Shown: one piece after another, positions 1-7,604 of the stretch
Position numbering within the stretch: position 1 is the stretch's first letter
Layout of the letters: every line of letters begins with the position of its first letter
From: a virus
IMG/VR virus record: IMGVR_UViG_3300025769_000208
Coordinates: 1 to 46,521 of that record
DNA length: 46,521 nt
Reading direction: 5' to 3' (one strand)
Notes under the pieces: generated by a model
The model's input: the letters and a program-made list of their open reading frames with translations, nothing else
Databases searched by the model: none
What the model was told of the DNA's origin: nothing
Translations under genes and position numbers: made by a program

Positions 1-191
1 AATATAGAAGAGATAATCCTGGATCAAAATTAAAAACTGCAGTTACTGGTAAAGTAAAGCCTGGGTCAAAAGATGCCAAGCGTAGAAAAAGTTTTTGTGC
101 TAGAAGTTTAGGACAAATGAAAAAATTCCCTAAAGCTGCTAAAGACCCTAATTCAAGAATTAGACAAGCGAGACGTAGATGGAAATGTTAG
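1..191 (+). CDS. Small basic phage protein, 5' truncated
   Basis: An open frame runs in from the left edge (first full codon at base 3) to TAG at 189-191, so only the C-terminal 62 residues are present. They are rich in Lys and Arg and contain a C-A-R-S-x-G-Q-M stretch, a PNSRIRQARRRW segment and a terminal Cys. Short, basic, Cys-containing proteins with this kind of ending are frequent beside structural genes of marine podoviruses. The role is unknown; binding DNA or the capsid interior is only a guess from charge. Confidence 0.6.
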   Translation, partial: YRRDNPGSKLKTAVTGKVKPGSKDAKRRKSFCARSLGQMKKFPKAAKDPNSRIRQARRRWKC

Positions 192-194
192 ACT

Positions 195-908
195 ATGTCT
201 TATCTAAATGCTAATATACCACCTATATATTGTAAAATAAGAAAGGAATATCTTTATGACATGGATGAAAATAAAGGAGAGTTTAGTGAATGCGTTATCT
301 TTAGTATTAGCAGTATTTCAGGAAGGGCTATCCTATTTAACATCATGCTTCCAAATGGTGCGTGTTTTTGGAGACTGCCTATCTCAGCATTTTTCCAAAA
401 ACAGTTTGATAGAGCCAAAGTGCCCGATATGCAAATACACGAATTGGAATTGTGGAATTGTTTTAGTTACTGGCCTAGTATTACTTGTTTTGATTGGTTG
501 GATGGTTTAAAAGGTAAGTTTTTAGGTTTAGATAAAAAGTTTTATCATGGAAGATACTTATTTACGATTGACTGGGCTCATCCAGATACTAATATCTTGG
601 ATGTTGAGCATTCTGAAATTCCTCAAGAACATAAGTGTGCACATATATTGGAGCTTGATAACGGTAATTTTGCAGCTCAGCCTAATAACCGTATTTTGTG
701 GCATTGTACTAGCTACACTACTGATAACGATTGGCCTGACTATAAAGTCCAAACTACTTATTGGGATGCGGAACACCCTAGCATGGTCACAGAGGATTCT
801 GATAAGATGTTCTATCAAATGGAAAAAGTAAAAGATAAAAAAAGAACATATGAATCATATCAAGAATATGCAAATGATATGTCTTTTGAAAATGATGGTA
901 AAAAATGA
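195..908 (+). CDS. Conserved hypothetical phage protein (237 aa)
   Basis: The product is rich in Trp, Tyr and His and has no signal peptide, membrane segment or recognised catalytic motif. It resembles a soluble protein seen near the structural module of uncultured marine phages, but I cannot name a family. It begins 4 bases after the preceding stop and its TGA overlaps the next ATG, so it belongs to a translationally coupled run. A second open frame at 256-510 is a shadow. Possible roles include a capsid-associated protein, since the neighbours are structural or lysis genes. Confidence 0.7.
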   Translation: MSYLNANIPPIYCKIRKEYLYDMDENKGEFSECVIFSISSISGRAILFNIMLPNGACFWRLPISAFFQKQFDRAKVPDMQIHELELWNCFSYWPSITCFDWLDGLKGKFLGLDKKFYHGRYLFTIDWAHPDTNILDVEHSEIPQEHKCAHILELDNGNFAAQPNNRILWHCTSYTTDNDWPDYKVQTTYWDAEHPSMVTEDSDKMFYQMEKVKDKKRTYESYQEYANDMSFENDGKK

Positions 909-1072
909 GAGATACAAAATTAATTAATAAATTTTCTGAAGAAAATAAAAAAAAGCAACAAGAAATGAAACTTTTTATAAATTTAAAAAAAGAAGTTAAT
1001 CATGGTGCAAATGGAACTCAAAAATATGTTATTAAACAAGGCTTAAACAAAGGTAAAATTGCGTCAAAATGA
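905..1072 (+). CDS. Small hypothetical protein (55 aa)
   Basis: ATG overlaps the previous TGA (ATGA coupling), and the TGA overlaps the next ATG in the same way. The product is highly charged, with a Lys/Glu-rich amphipathic N-terminal half and a Gly/Lys C-terminal half. No known motif is visible. Gene status rests on the two coupled junctions and the fit with its neighbours. Confidence 0.55.
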   Translation: MRDTKLINKFSEENKKKQQEMKLFINLKKEVNHGANGTQKYVIKQGLNKGKIASK

Positions 1073-1167
1073 TTGATAGATTAATTTATAAAATTTTAGG
1101 TTCTCTAGACAAACTTATACAGAAAGTGGATAATTTATTTACAAATAAAAAAAGAAAAAGTAAATAA
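1069..1167 (+). CDS. Micro-protein (32 aa), amphipathic, basic tail
   Basis: The ATG is nested in the stop of the preceding gene and the TAA directly abuts the next ATG at 1168. The peptide has an amphipathic N-terminal segment (LIYKILGSLDKLI) and a Lys-rich tail. It could be a peripheral membrane peptide of the lysis region, but no function can be assigned. Confidence 0.45.
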   Translation: MIDRLIYKILGSLDKLIQKVDNLFTNKKRKSK

Positions 1168-1467
1168 ATGAATTTAGCAGACTTATTAAAAAAGAATTTT
1201 GTATTGGTACCAGTTGTTGCATCTATATTAGTTGGAACATTTACTGGTGTTCGTTACATTGTTAATCTTACAGATACTATTAACACTAATCAGCAAGAAA
1301 TCGTAGATCTTAAAAGAGATTTAAAAGTTGCTGAAGATAAAATTGTAGATCAAAATACAAGACTAACTTCTGCAGAGTCTACATGGCAGATGGCAGAAAA
1401 TTTATACAGACAACTAGCAGATCAAGTCAGAGAACATGATTATGATATTAAAGATTTAAATAGGTAA
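1168..1467 (+). CDS. Membrane-anchored coiled-coil protein, possible holin or spanin-like component
   Basis: This 99-residue protein has one hydrophobic segment (about residues 11-32, FVLVPVVASILVGTFTGVRY) followed by a long heptad-patterned helix rich in Glu, Gln, Asp and Leu. The architecture fits an inner-membrane protein projecting a coiled coil into the periplasm, as in i-spanins or holin accessory proteins. Its position before two exported proteins and an endolysin supports a lysis or envelope role. This is inference; no family signature is visible. Confidence 0.6.
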   Translation: MNLADLLKKNFVLVPVVASILVGTFTGVRYIVNLTDTINTNQQEIVDLKRDLKVAEDKIVDQNTRLTSAESTWQMAENLYRQLADQVREHDYDIKDLNR

Positions 1468-1485
1468 TGTATGGAGGTTCTCAAG

Positions 1486-2028
1486 ATGAAATATTATTTT
1501 GCAGGATTAATTATTTTAGCTCTTACAATATTAACATTTTTTGTAGAACCTGCGTATCCTAGAAACGAATATCTTAACGATGGTAATAGTAGATGTGGAG
1601 AATTAGAAGTAAGAACAGAAAGACGGGATACTGATTATAACTATAGTGATGGTAGTACCAATGAACAACAAGGTATAATTTTTACATACAGAAAATATTT
1701 AGGCACAGATTGTGAGACTTCAAAAGAAAACGTAGCAATCAAACAACAATTAGAATTAATGAAGATGTGTGGTAGGGTTAATAGTAATCCAAGTCTTGCA
1801 AACAATTCTAATTTTGATTTACTGGTATCTAAATGTAGGGGTGTAACTCCTTCAAGAGATAACACTAGACCCTCTGATTCACAAAGTCTTTGGGATGATT
1901 TGAAAGATGAGTATAAAAAAGAGAACCCAGAGGTTAATTTAATGGGAGATAAGTTTATAAAATCAAAGAAGAGTACATTGAAAGTACCACCAAAAGACTA
2001 TAAACTACCTAAACCAAAAGATGAGTAA
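1486..2028 (+). CDS. Secreted Cys-containing phage protein
   Basis: The start is placed at ATG 1486, not the upstream in-frame ATG 1471, because a GGAGG at 1473-1477 sits 8 bases ahead of it. The 180-residue product opens with a signal-like segment (MKYYFAGLIILALTILTFF). It continues as a hydrophilic domain with spaced cysteines (CGEL, DCET, MCGRV, KCRGV) compatible with disulfides, and has a Lys/Pro-rich tail. I recall similar proteins near lysis genes of marine phages, function unknown. The end overlaps the next gene by 8 bases. Confidence 0.65.
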   Translation: MKYYFAGLIILALTILTFFVEPAYPRNEYLNDGNSRCGELEVRTERRDTDYNYSDGSTNEQQGIIFTYRKYLGTDCETSKENVAIKQQLELMKMCGRVNSNPSLANNSNFDLLVSKCRGVTPSRDNTRPSDSQSLWDDLKDEYKKENPEVNLMGDKFIKSKKSTLKVPPKDYKLPKPKDE

Positions 2029-2395
2029 ACCTTTAAAAATATCTGAAGAGGCTGCTGTGCAGATGCCAATGAAGACAGTTGCTAGTTTAATTCTGCTCGT
2101 TGCAGCTGGCGTGTTCGCATACACCGAGCTGACGGCTAGGTTAGTTTCACTGGAGACATCACGTGAGCTGTTTGAAAATGATTTGCTCAAAAAAAGTGAG
2201 CAGGTCCCAACGGATCAGGAGCAACATTTTTTAATTGAAGATTTATATCAGACTGTTGAAAAGATGGAAGAGACTCAAGAAATGAATATGACTAATAAAG
2301 TAAATATAGAATTTTTAAGAGAACAATTAGATAAAGCATTGGAAGATATTGAAGGGTTAAAGGACAAAGTGCGAGAAAATGGAAAGTCTTATTAA
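2021..2395 (+). CDS. Membrane protein with C-terminal coiled coil (124 aa)
   Basis: A hydrophobic segment (about residues 18-35, KTVASLILLVAAGVFAY) is followed by a long predicted coiled coil (ETSRELFENDLLKK to the end). The pattern resembles the single-pass coiled-coil protein at 1168-1467, so this may be a second lysis or envelope component. The stretch around 2050-2220 uses visibly more G/C-ending codons than its surroundings, which may reflect separate ancestry. The stop overlaps the next start (TAATG). Confidence 0.65.
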   Translation: MSKPLKISEEAAVQMPMKTVASLILLVAAGVFAYTELTARLVSLETSRELFENDLLKKSEQVPTDQEQHFLIEDLYQTVEKMEETQEMNMTNKVNIEFLREQLDKALEDIEGLKDKVRENGKSY

Positions 2396-2607
2396 TGACT
2401 GAGTTGGTAGTAGCGTTACTTATGATTGTACACGGAGAGATTAAGGAAGCTCGTATCCAGACTTCAATGTCTGAATGTTTGAAAGGAAAAAGAGTTGCTA
2501 AGCGTGAATCTAAATCACACATAAAATACCAGTGCATAAAATCTATGGCAGAATTAGAGTCAAATATTGATGGAAGTTTATCAATAAAAAAGCTAATATT
2601 AGAATAG
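2395..2607 (+). CDS. Small exported protein with two cysteines (70 aa)
   Basis: The short hydrophobic N-terminus (LVVALLMIVHGE) resembles a signal peptide. Two cysteines follow (SEC and QCI, about 18 residues apart), which could pair in the periplasm. The size and layout match a common class of small secreted marine-phage proteins. The ATG shares a base with the preceding TAA, and the TAG shares its G with the next GTG start. Function unknown. Confidence 0.6.
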   Translation: MTELVVALLMIVHGEIKEARIQTSMSECLKGKRVAKRESKSHIKYQCIKSMAELESNIDGSLSIKKLILE

Positions 2608-3119
2608 TGTCTCAAAATATAAATATTTATAAAATACCAAATTTTTTAAAACATAAAGAAAATTTAATTCATTTAATTTTTAAAATACCACAAACATATG
2701 TGCAAAATAATTTTGAATCTATTTCACATACTGATTGGCAGATAACAAAAACTATGAAAAGAGAATATGAAGAATATTTTATGACACATATATTTCAAGA
2801 TTTTGCAAAAAGTTTTGGAAGTAAATATAAATTTAATAAAATTTTATGTACAAGTATTTGGTTTCAAGTTTATGCTAAAAACGATTTTCATATGACTCAT
2901 ACGCATCCTAAATGTAATTTTAGTAATGTTTTATATATTGAATTACCAAATAATAATTTAATAACAAATATTCATGATTTAAATGATAATAAAATAGATA
3001 TAAATATTGAAGAGGGCAATATAATAACTTTTCCATCTTTTTATCGACACAATAGTCCTAAAAATACTACAGATAAATCGAAAATAGTTATATCTTTTAA
3101 TACAGATGTAGAAATCTAA
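2607..3119 (+). CDS. Putative 2OG-Fe(II) oxygenase-like protein
   Basis: The 170-residue product has the order expected of a 2-oxoglutarate/Fe(II) double-stranded beta helix enzyme. There is an HxH-type metal pair (H98 and H100 in MTHTHP), then a hydrophobic strand (NVLYIELP), then GNIITFPSFYRH with H148 as the distal ligand, and a late Lys in TDKSKIVISF that could bind 2OG. This resembles the 2OG-FeII_6 group. The start is GTG, overlapping the upstream TAG. The gene is visibly more AT-rich than its neighbours. Its substrate is unknown. Confidence 0.55.
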   Translation: MSQNINIYKIPNFLKHKENLIHLIFKIPQTYVQNNFESISHTDWQITKTMKREYEEYFMTHIFQDFAKSFGSKYKFNKILCTSIWFQVYAKNDFHMTHTHPKCNFSNVLYIELPNNNLITNIHDLNDNKIDINIEEGNIITFPSFYRHNSPKNTTDKSKIVISFNTDVEI

Positions 3120-3157
3120 TTGACCAGAGTGTATTATAAACAAAAAGGATAAAATAT

Positions 3158-3640
3158 ATGAATTTAACACGAAATTTTTCCCTTCAAGAATTAACTAAAT
3201 CAGATACTGCTATTAGGAAGGGCATAGATAATGAACCTAATGCAGATCAAATAGATAAACTTAAAAGACTTTGTGAGAAAATACTACAACCAGTACGTGA
3301 TCAATTTGGTAGAGTAAAAATAACCTCAGGCTTTCGTTCTCCTGAATTATGTGTTGCTATAGGATCGAGTTTAAATTCGCAACACTCCAAAGCTGAAGCC
3401 GCAGACTTCGAGGTGGTAGGCGTGGACAATGCTGAGGTAGCTGATTGGGTAAAAATGAATTGTGAGACAGATCAATTGATCCTCGAGTTCTACACTCCTG
3501 GCGAACCTAATTCTGGATGGATTCATGCAAGTTATGTAGAGTTTCAACCAAGAGCTCAATATATGAGAGCTTATAGAGATCCTGACACCAAAAAAACTAA
3601 ATATAAACCAATAACAGGAAAGGCTATTGATTTAATATAA
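3158..3640 (+). CDS. Endolysin / D-Ala-D-Ala carboxypeptidase-like M15 peptidase
   Basis: The 160-residue protein matches the Peptidase M15 layout: SGFRSPE at about 57-63, a zinc motif with H76 and D83 (QHSKAEAADFE) and the distal W-x-H pair W121/H123 in GWIHASY. M15 enzymes cut peptide bonds of peptidoglycan stems, so this is the likely lysis enzyme or a virion-borne wall hydrolase. No signal peptide is present, so release would need a holin; candidates lie just upstream. An AAGGAT precedes the ATG. The TAA shares a base with the next ATG. Confidence 0.85.
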   Translation: MNLTRNFSLQELTKSDTAIRKGIDNEPNADQIDKLKRLCEKILQPVRDQFGRVKITSGFRSPELCVAIGSSLNSQHSKAEAADFEVVGVDNAEVADWVKMNCETDQLILEFYTPGEPNSGWIHASYVEFQPRAQYMRAYRDPDTKKTKYKPITGKAIDLI

Positions 3641-3810
3641 TGGCAATTACAAGAGGACAAATACCAAGTTTACTTGAACCAGGACTAGGAAGAAACTGGG
3701 GTAAAAAAACTAGAAAACAATTTAAAGTAAAGGCTCCCAATGTTAAAGGACTTAGCTCGTACTATGATGACCTTTATAAAAAATCCAATAGCAAAAAAAC
3801 TAAGGTCTAG
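3640..3810 (+). CDS. Small basic hypothetical protein (56 aa)
   Basis: The ATG overlaps the TAA of the endolysin gene. The product opens MAITRGQIPSLLEPGL and is Lys-rich, with a YYDDLYKK stretch near the C-terminus reminiscent of the YY-containing tails of nearby small genes. It probably belongs to the cluster of small virion-associated proteins. Confidence 0.6.
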   Translation: MAITRGQIPSLLEPGLGRNWGKKTRKQFKVKAPNVKGLSSYYDDLYKKSNSKKTKV

Positions 3811-3892
3811 AAACTATAAACCTAAAGTGATACAATCTAAAAAGTTGTACAACAGAAAAAGGCTTAAACACTATGACAAAACTATGTGCTAG
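3740..3892 (+). CDS. Overlapping small basic protein (up to 50 aa)
   Basis: This frame overlaps the end of the previous gene and the start of the next. Starts are possible at ATG 3740, 3764 or 3767; the later ones give about 41-42 residues. The product contains NPIAKKLRSRNYKPKV and SKKLYNRKR, very like the short NPxAKxL and YNRK proteins I recall from marine podoviruses. That resemblance is the reason to call it real despite about 70 bases of upstream overlap. It is strongly basic; nucleic-acid binding is plausible but unproven. Confidence 0.55.
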   Translation: MLKDLARTMMTFIKNPIAKKLRSRNYKPKVIQSKKLYNRKRLKHYDKTMC

Positions 3893-4268
3893 AGGCAAAG
3901 CAGCCGCTAAAAGAAAATTTCGAGTATATCCATCAGCATATGCTAATGCTTATGCTAGTAAGATATGTGCTGGTAAAATTAAAGACCCTTCTGGTGTCAA
4001 AAGAAAAGATTTTAAGGGACCTAAACCAGCTGGTAAAGTTTCTGGTGGTGAAGCCAAGGTTAAGAAAGTAATAAGTGGTTTACAGAAAGCATCAAAAACA
4101 CATGCTGCTCAAGCTAAAACATTACAATCTGTTGTAAAAGCTTCTGATGGACAATTCGCACAAAAACTACAACCATATGATGGAAGCTACATAAAAGGTA
4201 ATTTAGCTGGTCATAATGTATCAAACAAAAGTTTAAATAATTATTACAAAGGAATGATTGATGAGTAA
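3873..4268 (+). CDS. Basic Cys-containing virion-associated protein with YYKGMI tail
   Basis: The 131-residue, Lys- and Ala-rich product begins MTKLCARGKAAAKRKF and has YPSAYANAYASKICAGK at about residues 16-32, a motif recurrent in marine phage proteins located between lysis and tail genes. The C-terminus NNYYKGMIDE closely matches the end of the 91-residue protein at 4838-5113. The conserved Cys pair could bind metal. I consider it a probable minor virion protein, without direct evidence. Confidence 0.65.
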   Translation: MTKLCARGKAAAKRKFRVYPSAYANAYASKICAGKIKDPSGVKRKDFKGPKPAGKVSGGEAKVKKVISGLQKASKTHAAQAKTLQSVVKASDGQFAQKLQPYDGSYIKGNLAGHNVSNKSLNNYYKGMIDE

Positions 4269-4497
4269 AAATAAAACTAAAAAGAAAATGCCTAAAGCTA
4301 GAGATATGGCTATGGGTGATAAAAATATTTCATATGTAGGAGACCCATTTATAGTAGATGGAGAAATCTTTGATCCTGCAAAAGAATTTCCAAAAACTTA
4401 TATTAGACCAGAAGGGACTAAAAATTTTATGTGTGGCGGTGAAGTAAGAGGAACTGGAGCAGCAATTAAAGGAACAAAATTTAAAGGAGTCTTTTAA
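4261..4497 (+). CDS. Small protein with C-terminal FKGVF tag (78 aa)
   Basis: ATG 4261 is chosen over the in-frame TTG at 4258. The product has a Lys-rich N-terminus, a central acidic region (YVGDPFIVDGEIFDP), and ends in GGEVRGTGAAIKGTKFKGVF, which matches 15 of 20 positions of the end of the next gene product. The shared ending suggests a common binding partner for otherwise different proteins. Start and stop overlap both neighbours. Confidence 0.6.
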   Translation: MSKNKTKKKMPKARDMAMGDKNISYVGDPFIVDGEIFDPAKEFPKTYIRPEGTKNFMCGGEVRGTGAAIKGTKFKGVF

Positions 4498-4838
4498 TGG
4501 GAAAGAAAAAAGGTATAGATATCACTGGTGCATTTGGAGCATTTGATGATGAATATGTTACTGTGCCAAAGGGAGAGTTAGGAATAAAGAAAAAAGATAA
4601 AAGTTTAACTTTAAGTCTTGAAAAACCTTTCAGTAAAAAAACTAAAGAAAATATTAATAGTACAATTGGAGCTACCTTTACTAAAGAAGGCAAAGATTCT
4701 TCATTATCTATGACAGGTTCTAAAACTGGTAAATCTAAAAATGTAATGTTTTCATTTTCTAAAAGTTTTAATATAGGTGGAGAAGCAAGAGGTGGTGGAG
4801 CAGCTATTAGAGGCAAAGGTTTTAAAGGCGTATTCTAA
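4497..4838 (+). CDS. Small protein with C-terminal FKGVF tag (113 aa)
   Basis: The product is Lys/Ser/Thr-rich with alternating residues that suggest beta strands (residues about 35-90). It ends in a copy of the GGExRGxGAAIxGxxFKGVF tag found on the previous protein. Outside the tag the two share little. The start overlaps the upstream TAA and the stop overlaps the next ATG. It is probably a virion-associated or assembly protein; there is no enzymatic motif. Confidence 0.6.
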   Translation: MGKKKGIDITGAFGAFDDEYVTVPKGELGIKKKDKSLTLSLEKPFSKKTKENINSTIGATFTKEGKDSSLSMTGSKTGKSKNVMFSFSKSFNIGGEARGGGAAIRGKGFKGVF

Positions 4839-5113
4839 TGAGTCTTAAAAAATGGTTTGATCAAAAATGGGTAGATATTGGGAGCAAACGAAAAGATGGT
4901 TCATACGCACCTTGTGGTCGTTCAAAACTAGCATCAGATCAAAAACGAAAATATCCAAAATGCGTCCCTGCTGCAAAAGCATCAAGGATGACAGACTCCC
5001 AAAAGAGGAGTGCCGTTGCGAGGAAAAGAAGTAAAGCCCAAGGAGTGGGTGGTAAACCAACAAATGTAAGTACCTTTACCAAGAAGTATTATGGTGGTAT
5101 GATAGAAATTTAA
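4838..5113 (+). CDS. Small basic protein of DUF5872-like type with YYGGMI tail
   Basis: The 91-residue product contains KWVDIGSKRKDGSYAPCGR, KRKYPKCVPAAKA and MTDSQKRSAVARKR. This is the order I recall for the DUF5872-like family found in phages and giant viruses; the family name is from memory. The paired cysteines (PCGR, KCVP) could coordinate metal. The C-terminus YYGGMIEI parallels the ends of proteins at 3873-4268 and 5123-5542. It is strongly basic, consistent with DNA or capsid contact. Confidence 0.65.
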   Translation: MSLKKWFDQKWVDIGSKRKDGSYAPCGRSKLASDQKRKYPKCVPAAKASRMTDSQKRSAVARKRSKAQGVGGKPTNVSTFTKKYYGGMIEI

Positions 5114-5122
5114 GGAGAATTT

Positions 5123-5542
5123 ATGTCGGAAAAAATAAAAAAATTAAGAGCAAAAACTTTAGCAAAAATTGCTGGATCTCAAATAAGTGAGAGTGAAGCA
5201 GAAAAAATTAAAAAATTAATACCTACTACAAAAGATAGTGAAAGTGTATTTGAAGCTAAAAAAAATAGTCTCTTAATGAAAATTGATAGTATGAAAGTTG
5301 GGGGAGAAATGTTAAAAGGCAATCAAAAAAAATTAGACAAAAATAAAGATGGTAAAATATCTGGTGAAGATTTTAAGATGATGAAAAACAAAGCCAAAAA
5401 AGGCAAAATGATGTATGCAAACATGGGTATGGAAGCTAAATCAACTCAAGGTTATGGTGCAGCTAGAACATCAGGTATGGGTTTACAAGATGAACAATTA
5501 CCACCGGGAAAAAGTTTAGATTATTATAAAGATATAATGTAA
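5123..5542 (+). CDS. Small protein with EF-hand-like calcium loop (139 aa)
   Basis: An AAGGAGAATTT ribosome site precedes ATG 5123. The Lys-rich helical N-terminal half is followed at about residues 72-85 by a canonical EF-hand/dockerin-type loop (LDKNKDGKISGEDF) with D, N, D, G, I and D in the expected positions. After a Gly/Met-rich region it ends DYYKDIM, a variant of the YYxxMI tail. Calcium binding is inferred from the loop alone. It may stabilise a virion component in seawater. Confidence 0.65.
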   Translation: MSEKIKKLRAKTLAKIAGSQISESEAEKIKKLIPTTKDSESVFEAKKNSLLMKIDSMKVGGEMLKGNQKKLDKNKDGKISGEDFKMMKNKAKKGKMMYANMGMEAKSTQGYGAARTSGMGLQDEQLPPGKSLDYYKDIM

Positions 5543-5548
5543 TGAATT

Positions 5549-6460
5549 ATGGCAACGTCAGGAACTACAGCATTCGATCTACAGATTGATGATATTATTG
5601 AAGAAGCATACGAGAGATGTGGTATTCGAACAAATAGTGGTTATGACATTAGAAGTGCTAGACGAAGTTTAAATCTTTTATTTTCTGAATGGGGCAACAG
5701 AGGTGTTCATCTCTGGAAAGTTAAATTAAATCAAATTCAATTTACAGCGGGAGTAGCAACATACTCAGTGCCTACTCAAGTTAATGATGTTTTAGAAGCT
5801 TACATTTCTTCAAGTGGTGCAGTAAATGGAACTTTAAATACTGCTCTAACTAATGTTGCAACAAGCGTTGTACTTACAGATGGTACTGGATTTGCATCAA
5901 GTGGCACAATTCAAATAGGACTAGAATTTATTACTTACACAGGTAAATCTACAAACACATTAACTGGAGCAACTAGAGGAGCTAGAGGTTCGTTAGCCGT
6001 GGCTCATGCAGCAGGTGTACCAGTACAAAATATAACTGGCTCAGGAACGGCAAGTACACAAGATGTTGCTTTAACAAAAATTGATAGATCAGCTTACTCT
6101 GCTTTACCAAATAAATTAACAACTGGACAACCCTCACAATATTTTGTGGATAGACAGACACAACCAACAATAAGTTTATATCTTGCTCCAAATGCATCTA
6201 CTTATACAACATTAAAATATTATTCGATTGATAGAATTGAAGATGCTGGATCTTACACAAATAATCCAGATGTGCCTTTTAGATTTTTACCATGCATGTG
6301 TTCAGGCCTTGCATATTATTTATCACAAAAAAAATCTCCAGATAGAATTCAATTATTAAAACAACTTTATGAGGATGAATTATTAAGAGCATTGAATGAA
6401 GATGGTTCAAGAACTTCAGTTTATATTTCTCCTCAAACTTATTTTGGAGATGGTGTATAA
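5549..6460 (+). CDS. Head-to-tail adaptor, P22 gp4-like
   Basis: The N-terminal 75 residues (IDDIIEEAYERCG, IRSARRSLNLLFSEWGNRG, LWKV) match the helical adaptor fold of the P22 gp4 / podovirus tail-accessory family that docks on the portal and seals the head. An inserted beta domain at about residues 98-160, centred on SGTIQIGLEFITYTG, recurs in the large tail protein at 12711-14861. The C-terminal part (LKYYSIDRIEDAG onward) returns to the adaptor pattern. It is followed by overlapping connector genes. Confidence 0.75.
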   Translation: MATSGTTAFDLQIDDIIEEAYERCGIRTNSGYDIRSARRSLNLLFSEWGNRGVHLWKVKLNQIQFTAGVATYSVPTQVNDVLEAYISSSGAVNGTLNTALTNVATSVVLTDGTGFASSGTIQIGLEFITYTGKSTNTLTGATRGARGSLAVAHAAGVPVQNITGSGTASTQDVALTKIDRSAYSALPNKLTTGQPSQYFVDRQTQPTISLYLAPNASTYTTLKYYSIDRIEDAGSYTNNPDVPFRFLPCMCSGLAYYLSQKKSPDRIQLLKQLYEDELLRALNEDGSRTSVYISPQTYFGDGV

Positions 6461-6915
6461 TGAGTTATGCAAGTGGAAAAAGATCATTAGCTATATCTGA
6501 TAGATCAGGACAAGCATTTCCTTATAGAGAAATGGTAAAAGAGTGGACTGGTGCATTAGTACATATATCGGAGTTTGAACCAAAGCATCCTCAGATTGAT
6601 CCACCTTATCACAAAGCTGATGCTGTTGCTTTACAAAATCCAAGAACTATGAAGTTTCAACAACCAACAGATATATCAACTATAAATCCACAAGCCCCAA
6701 ACGATGATACAATTGCAGATTCAGGTGGGATATTTGTAGGGGTTGCTAATCTTACTTTACCGGGAGATTTTGCATTTAGAACTCAAGACTTTCAAGTAAC
6801 TTCAAATGGAATTACAACAACTATTCATAGTATGATTCCAGAAGACCCTTCATTACAAAATAGAAGAAGAGAACTTATATCATCATTAGGTTCTGTGGAG
6901 GTAAGTATTACATAA
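6460..6915 (+). CDS. Conserved structural protein, probable connector component
   Basis: The 151-residue product has a polar N-terminus, MVKEWTGALVHISEFEPKHPQ at about 24-43, and a C-terminal stretch that looks beta-rich. I recall proteins with this VKEWxGxLVHxSExEPKHPQ motif lying between adaptor and tail-completion genes of marine podoviruses. Start and stop overlap the adaptor and the next gene, indicating coordinated translation. The exact virion position is unknown. Confidence 0.65.
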   Translation: MSYASGKRSLAISDRSGQAFPYREMVKEWTGALVHISEFEPKHPQIDPPYHKADAVALQNPRTMKFQQPTDISTINPQAPNDDTIADSGGIFVGVANLTLPGDFAFRTQDFQVTSNGITTTIHSMIPEDPSLQNRRRELISSLGSVEVSIT

Positions 6916-7586
6916 TGGCGATAACTTATGCAAATTTTTTAACCCAAGTAAGAAACTATACAGAAGTAGACAGTAATGTTTTAACTGATGCAATTATTCA
7001 AGATTTTATTAAATCAGTAGAATTAGATATAGCTGGTAAGGTTGATTACGATGATTTAAGAAAATATGCTACATCCAATTTTACAGCTGGAAATAGATAT
7101 GTAATTTTGCCTTCTGATGCGATTATTGTAAGATCTGTTCAAGTTATAGATAGCAGTGATAACAGAACTTTTTTAGAAAAAAGAGACACAAGTTTTATTT
7201 CAGAATTTTCACCAAATGATACAGTGACAGGAACTCCTAAATATTGGGCAAATTGGGAAGATAATGTCCAACAAGGGCCAGTGATTTTAGTTGCTCCTAC
7301 CCCAGCAACTGCAGATACAGTTCAATTAAATTATATAAAATCTCCACCAGAATTTACTAGTACAACGAATACTTTTCTTTCTACAAACCAAGAATCAATG
7401 TTATTACATGGAGTATTAACAGAGGCTTTTAGATTTCTAAAGGGGCCTGACAATCTATACAACCTCTATAATTCGAAGTATAATGAAGAAACACAAAATT
7501 TTGCCCTACAACAAATGGGTAGAAGAAGACGAGGAGAATATCAAGACGGAGTACCAAGAGTCAAAGTCGATTCTCCTAGTCCATAA
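6915..7586 (+). CDS. Phage adaptor / tail-completion protein
   Basis: The 223-residue protein resembles adaptor proteins of the SU10/gp6 type. It has an N-terminal helical pair (YANFLTQVRNYTEVD, IIQDFIKSVELDIA), a central beta part containing TGTPKYWANWEDN, and a C-terminal helix with NLYNSKYNEETQNF and an Arg-rich tail. Its location directly after the gp4-like adaptor and connector supports a role in the neck. It lacks transmembrane or catalytic features. Confidence 0.65.
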   Translation: MAITYANFLTQVRNYTEVDSNVLTDAIIQDFIKSVELDIAGKVDYDDLRKYATSNFTAGNRYVILPSDAIIVRSVQVIDSSDNRTFLEKRDTSFISEFSPNDTVTGTPKYWANWEDNVQQGPVILVAPTPATADTVQLNYIKSPPEFTSTTNTFLSTNQESMLLHGVLTEAFRFLKGPDNLYNLYNSKYNEETQNFALQQMGRRRRGEYQDGVPRVKVDSPSP

Positions 7587-7604
7587 ATTTAAAGGAGAAT
7601 AATT

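Noticed and set aside
256-510. 84-aa ORF inside the 195-908 gene
   Set aside because: It is an out-of-frame shadow with a hydrophobic, atypical composition, and the main frame is coupled to its neighbours.
1471-1485. Upstream ATG start for the secreted protein
   Set aside because: The GGAGG lies between the two ATGs and fits ATG 1486 only.
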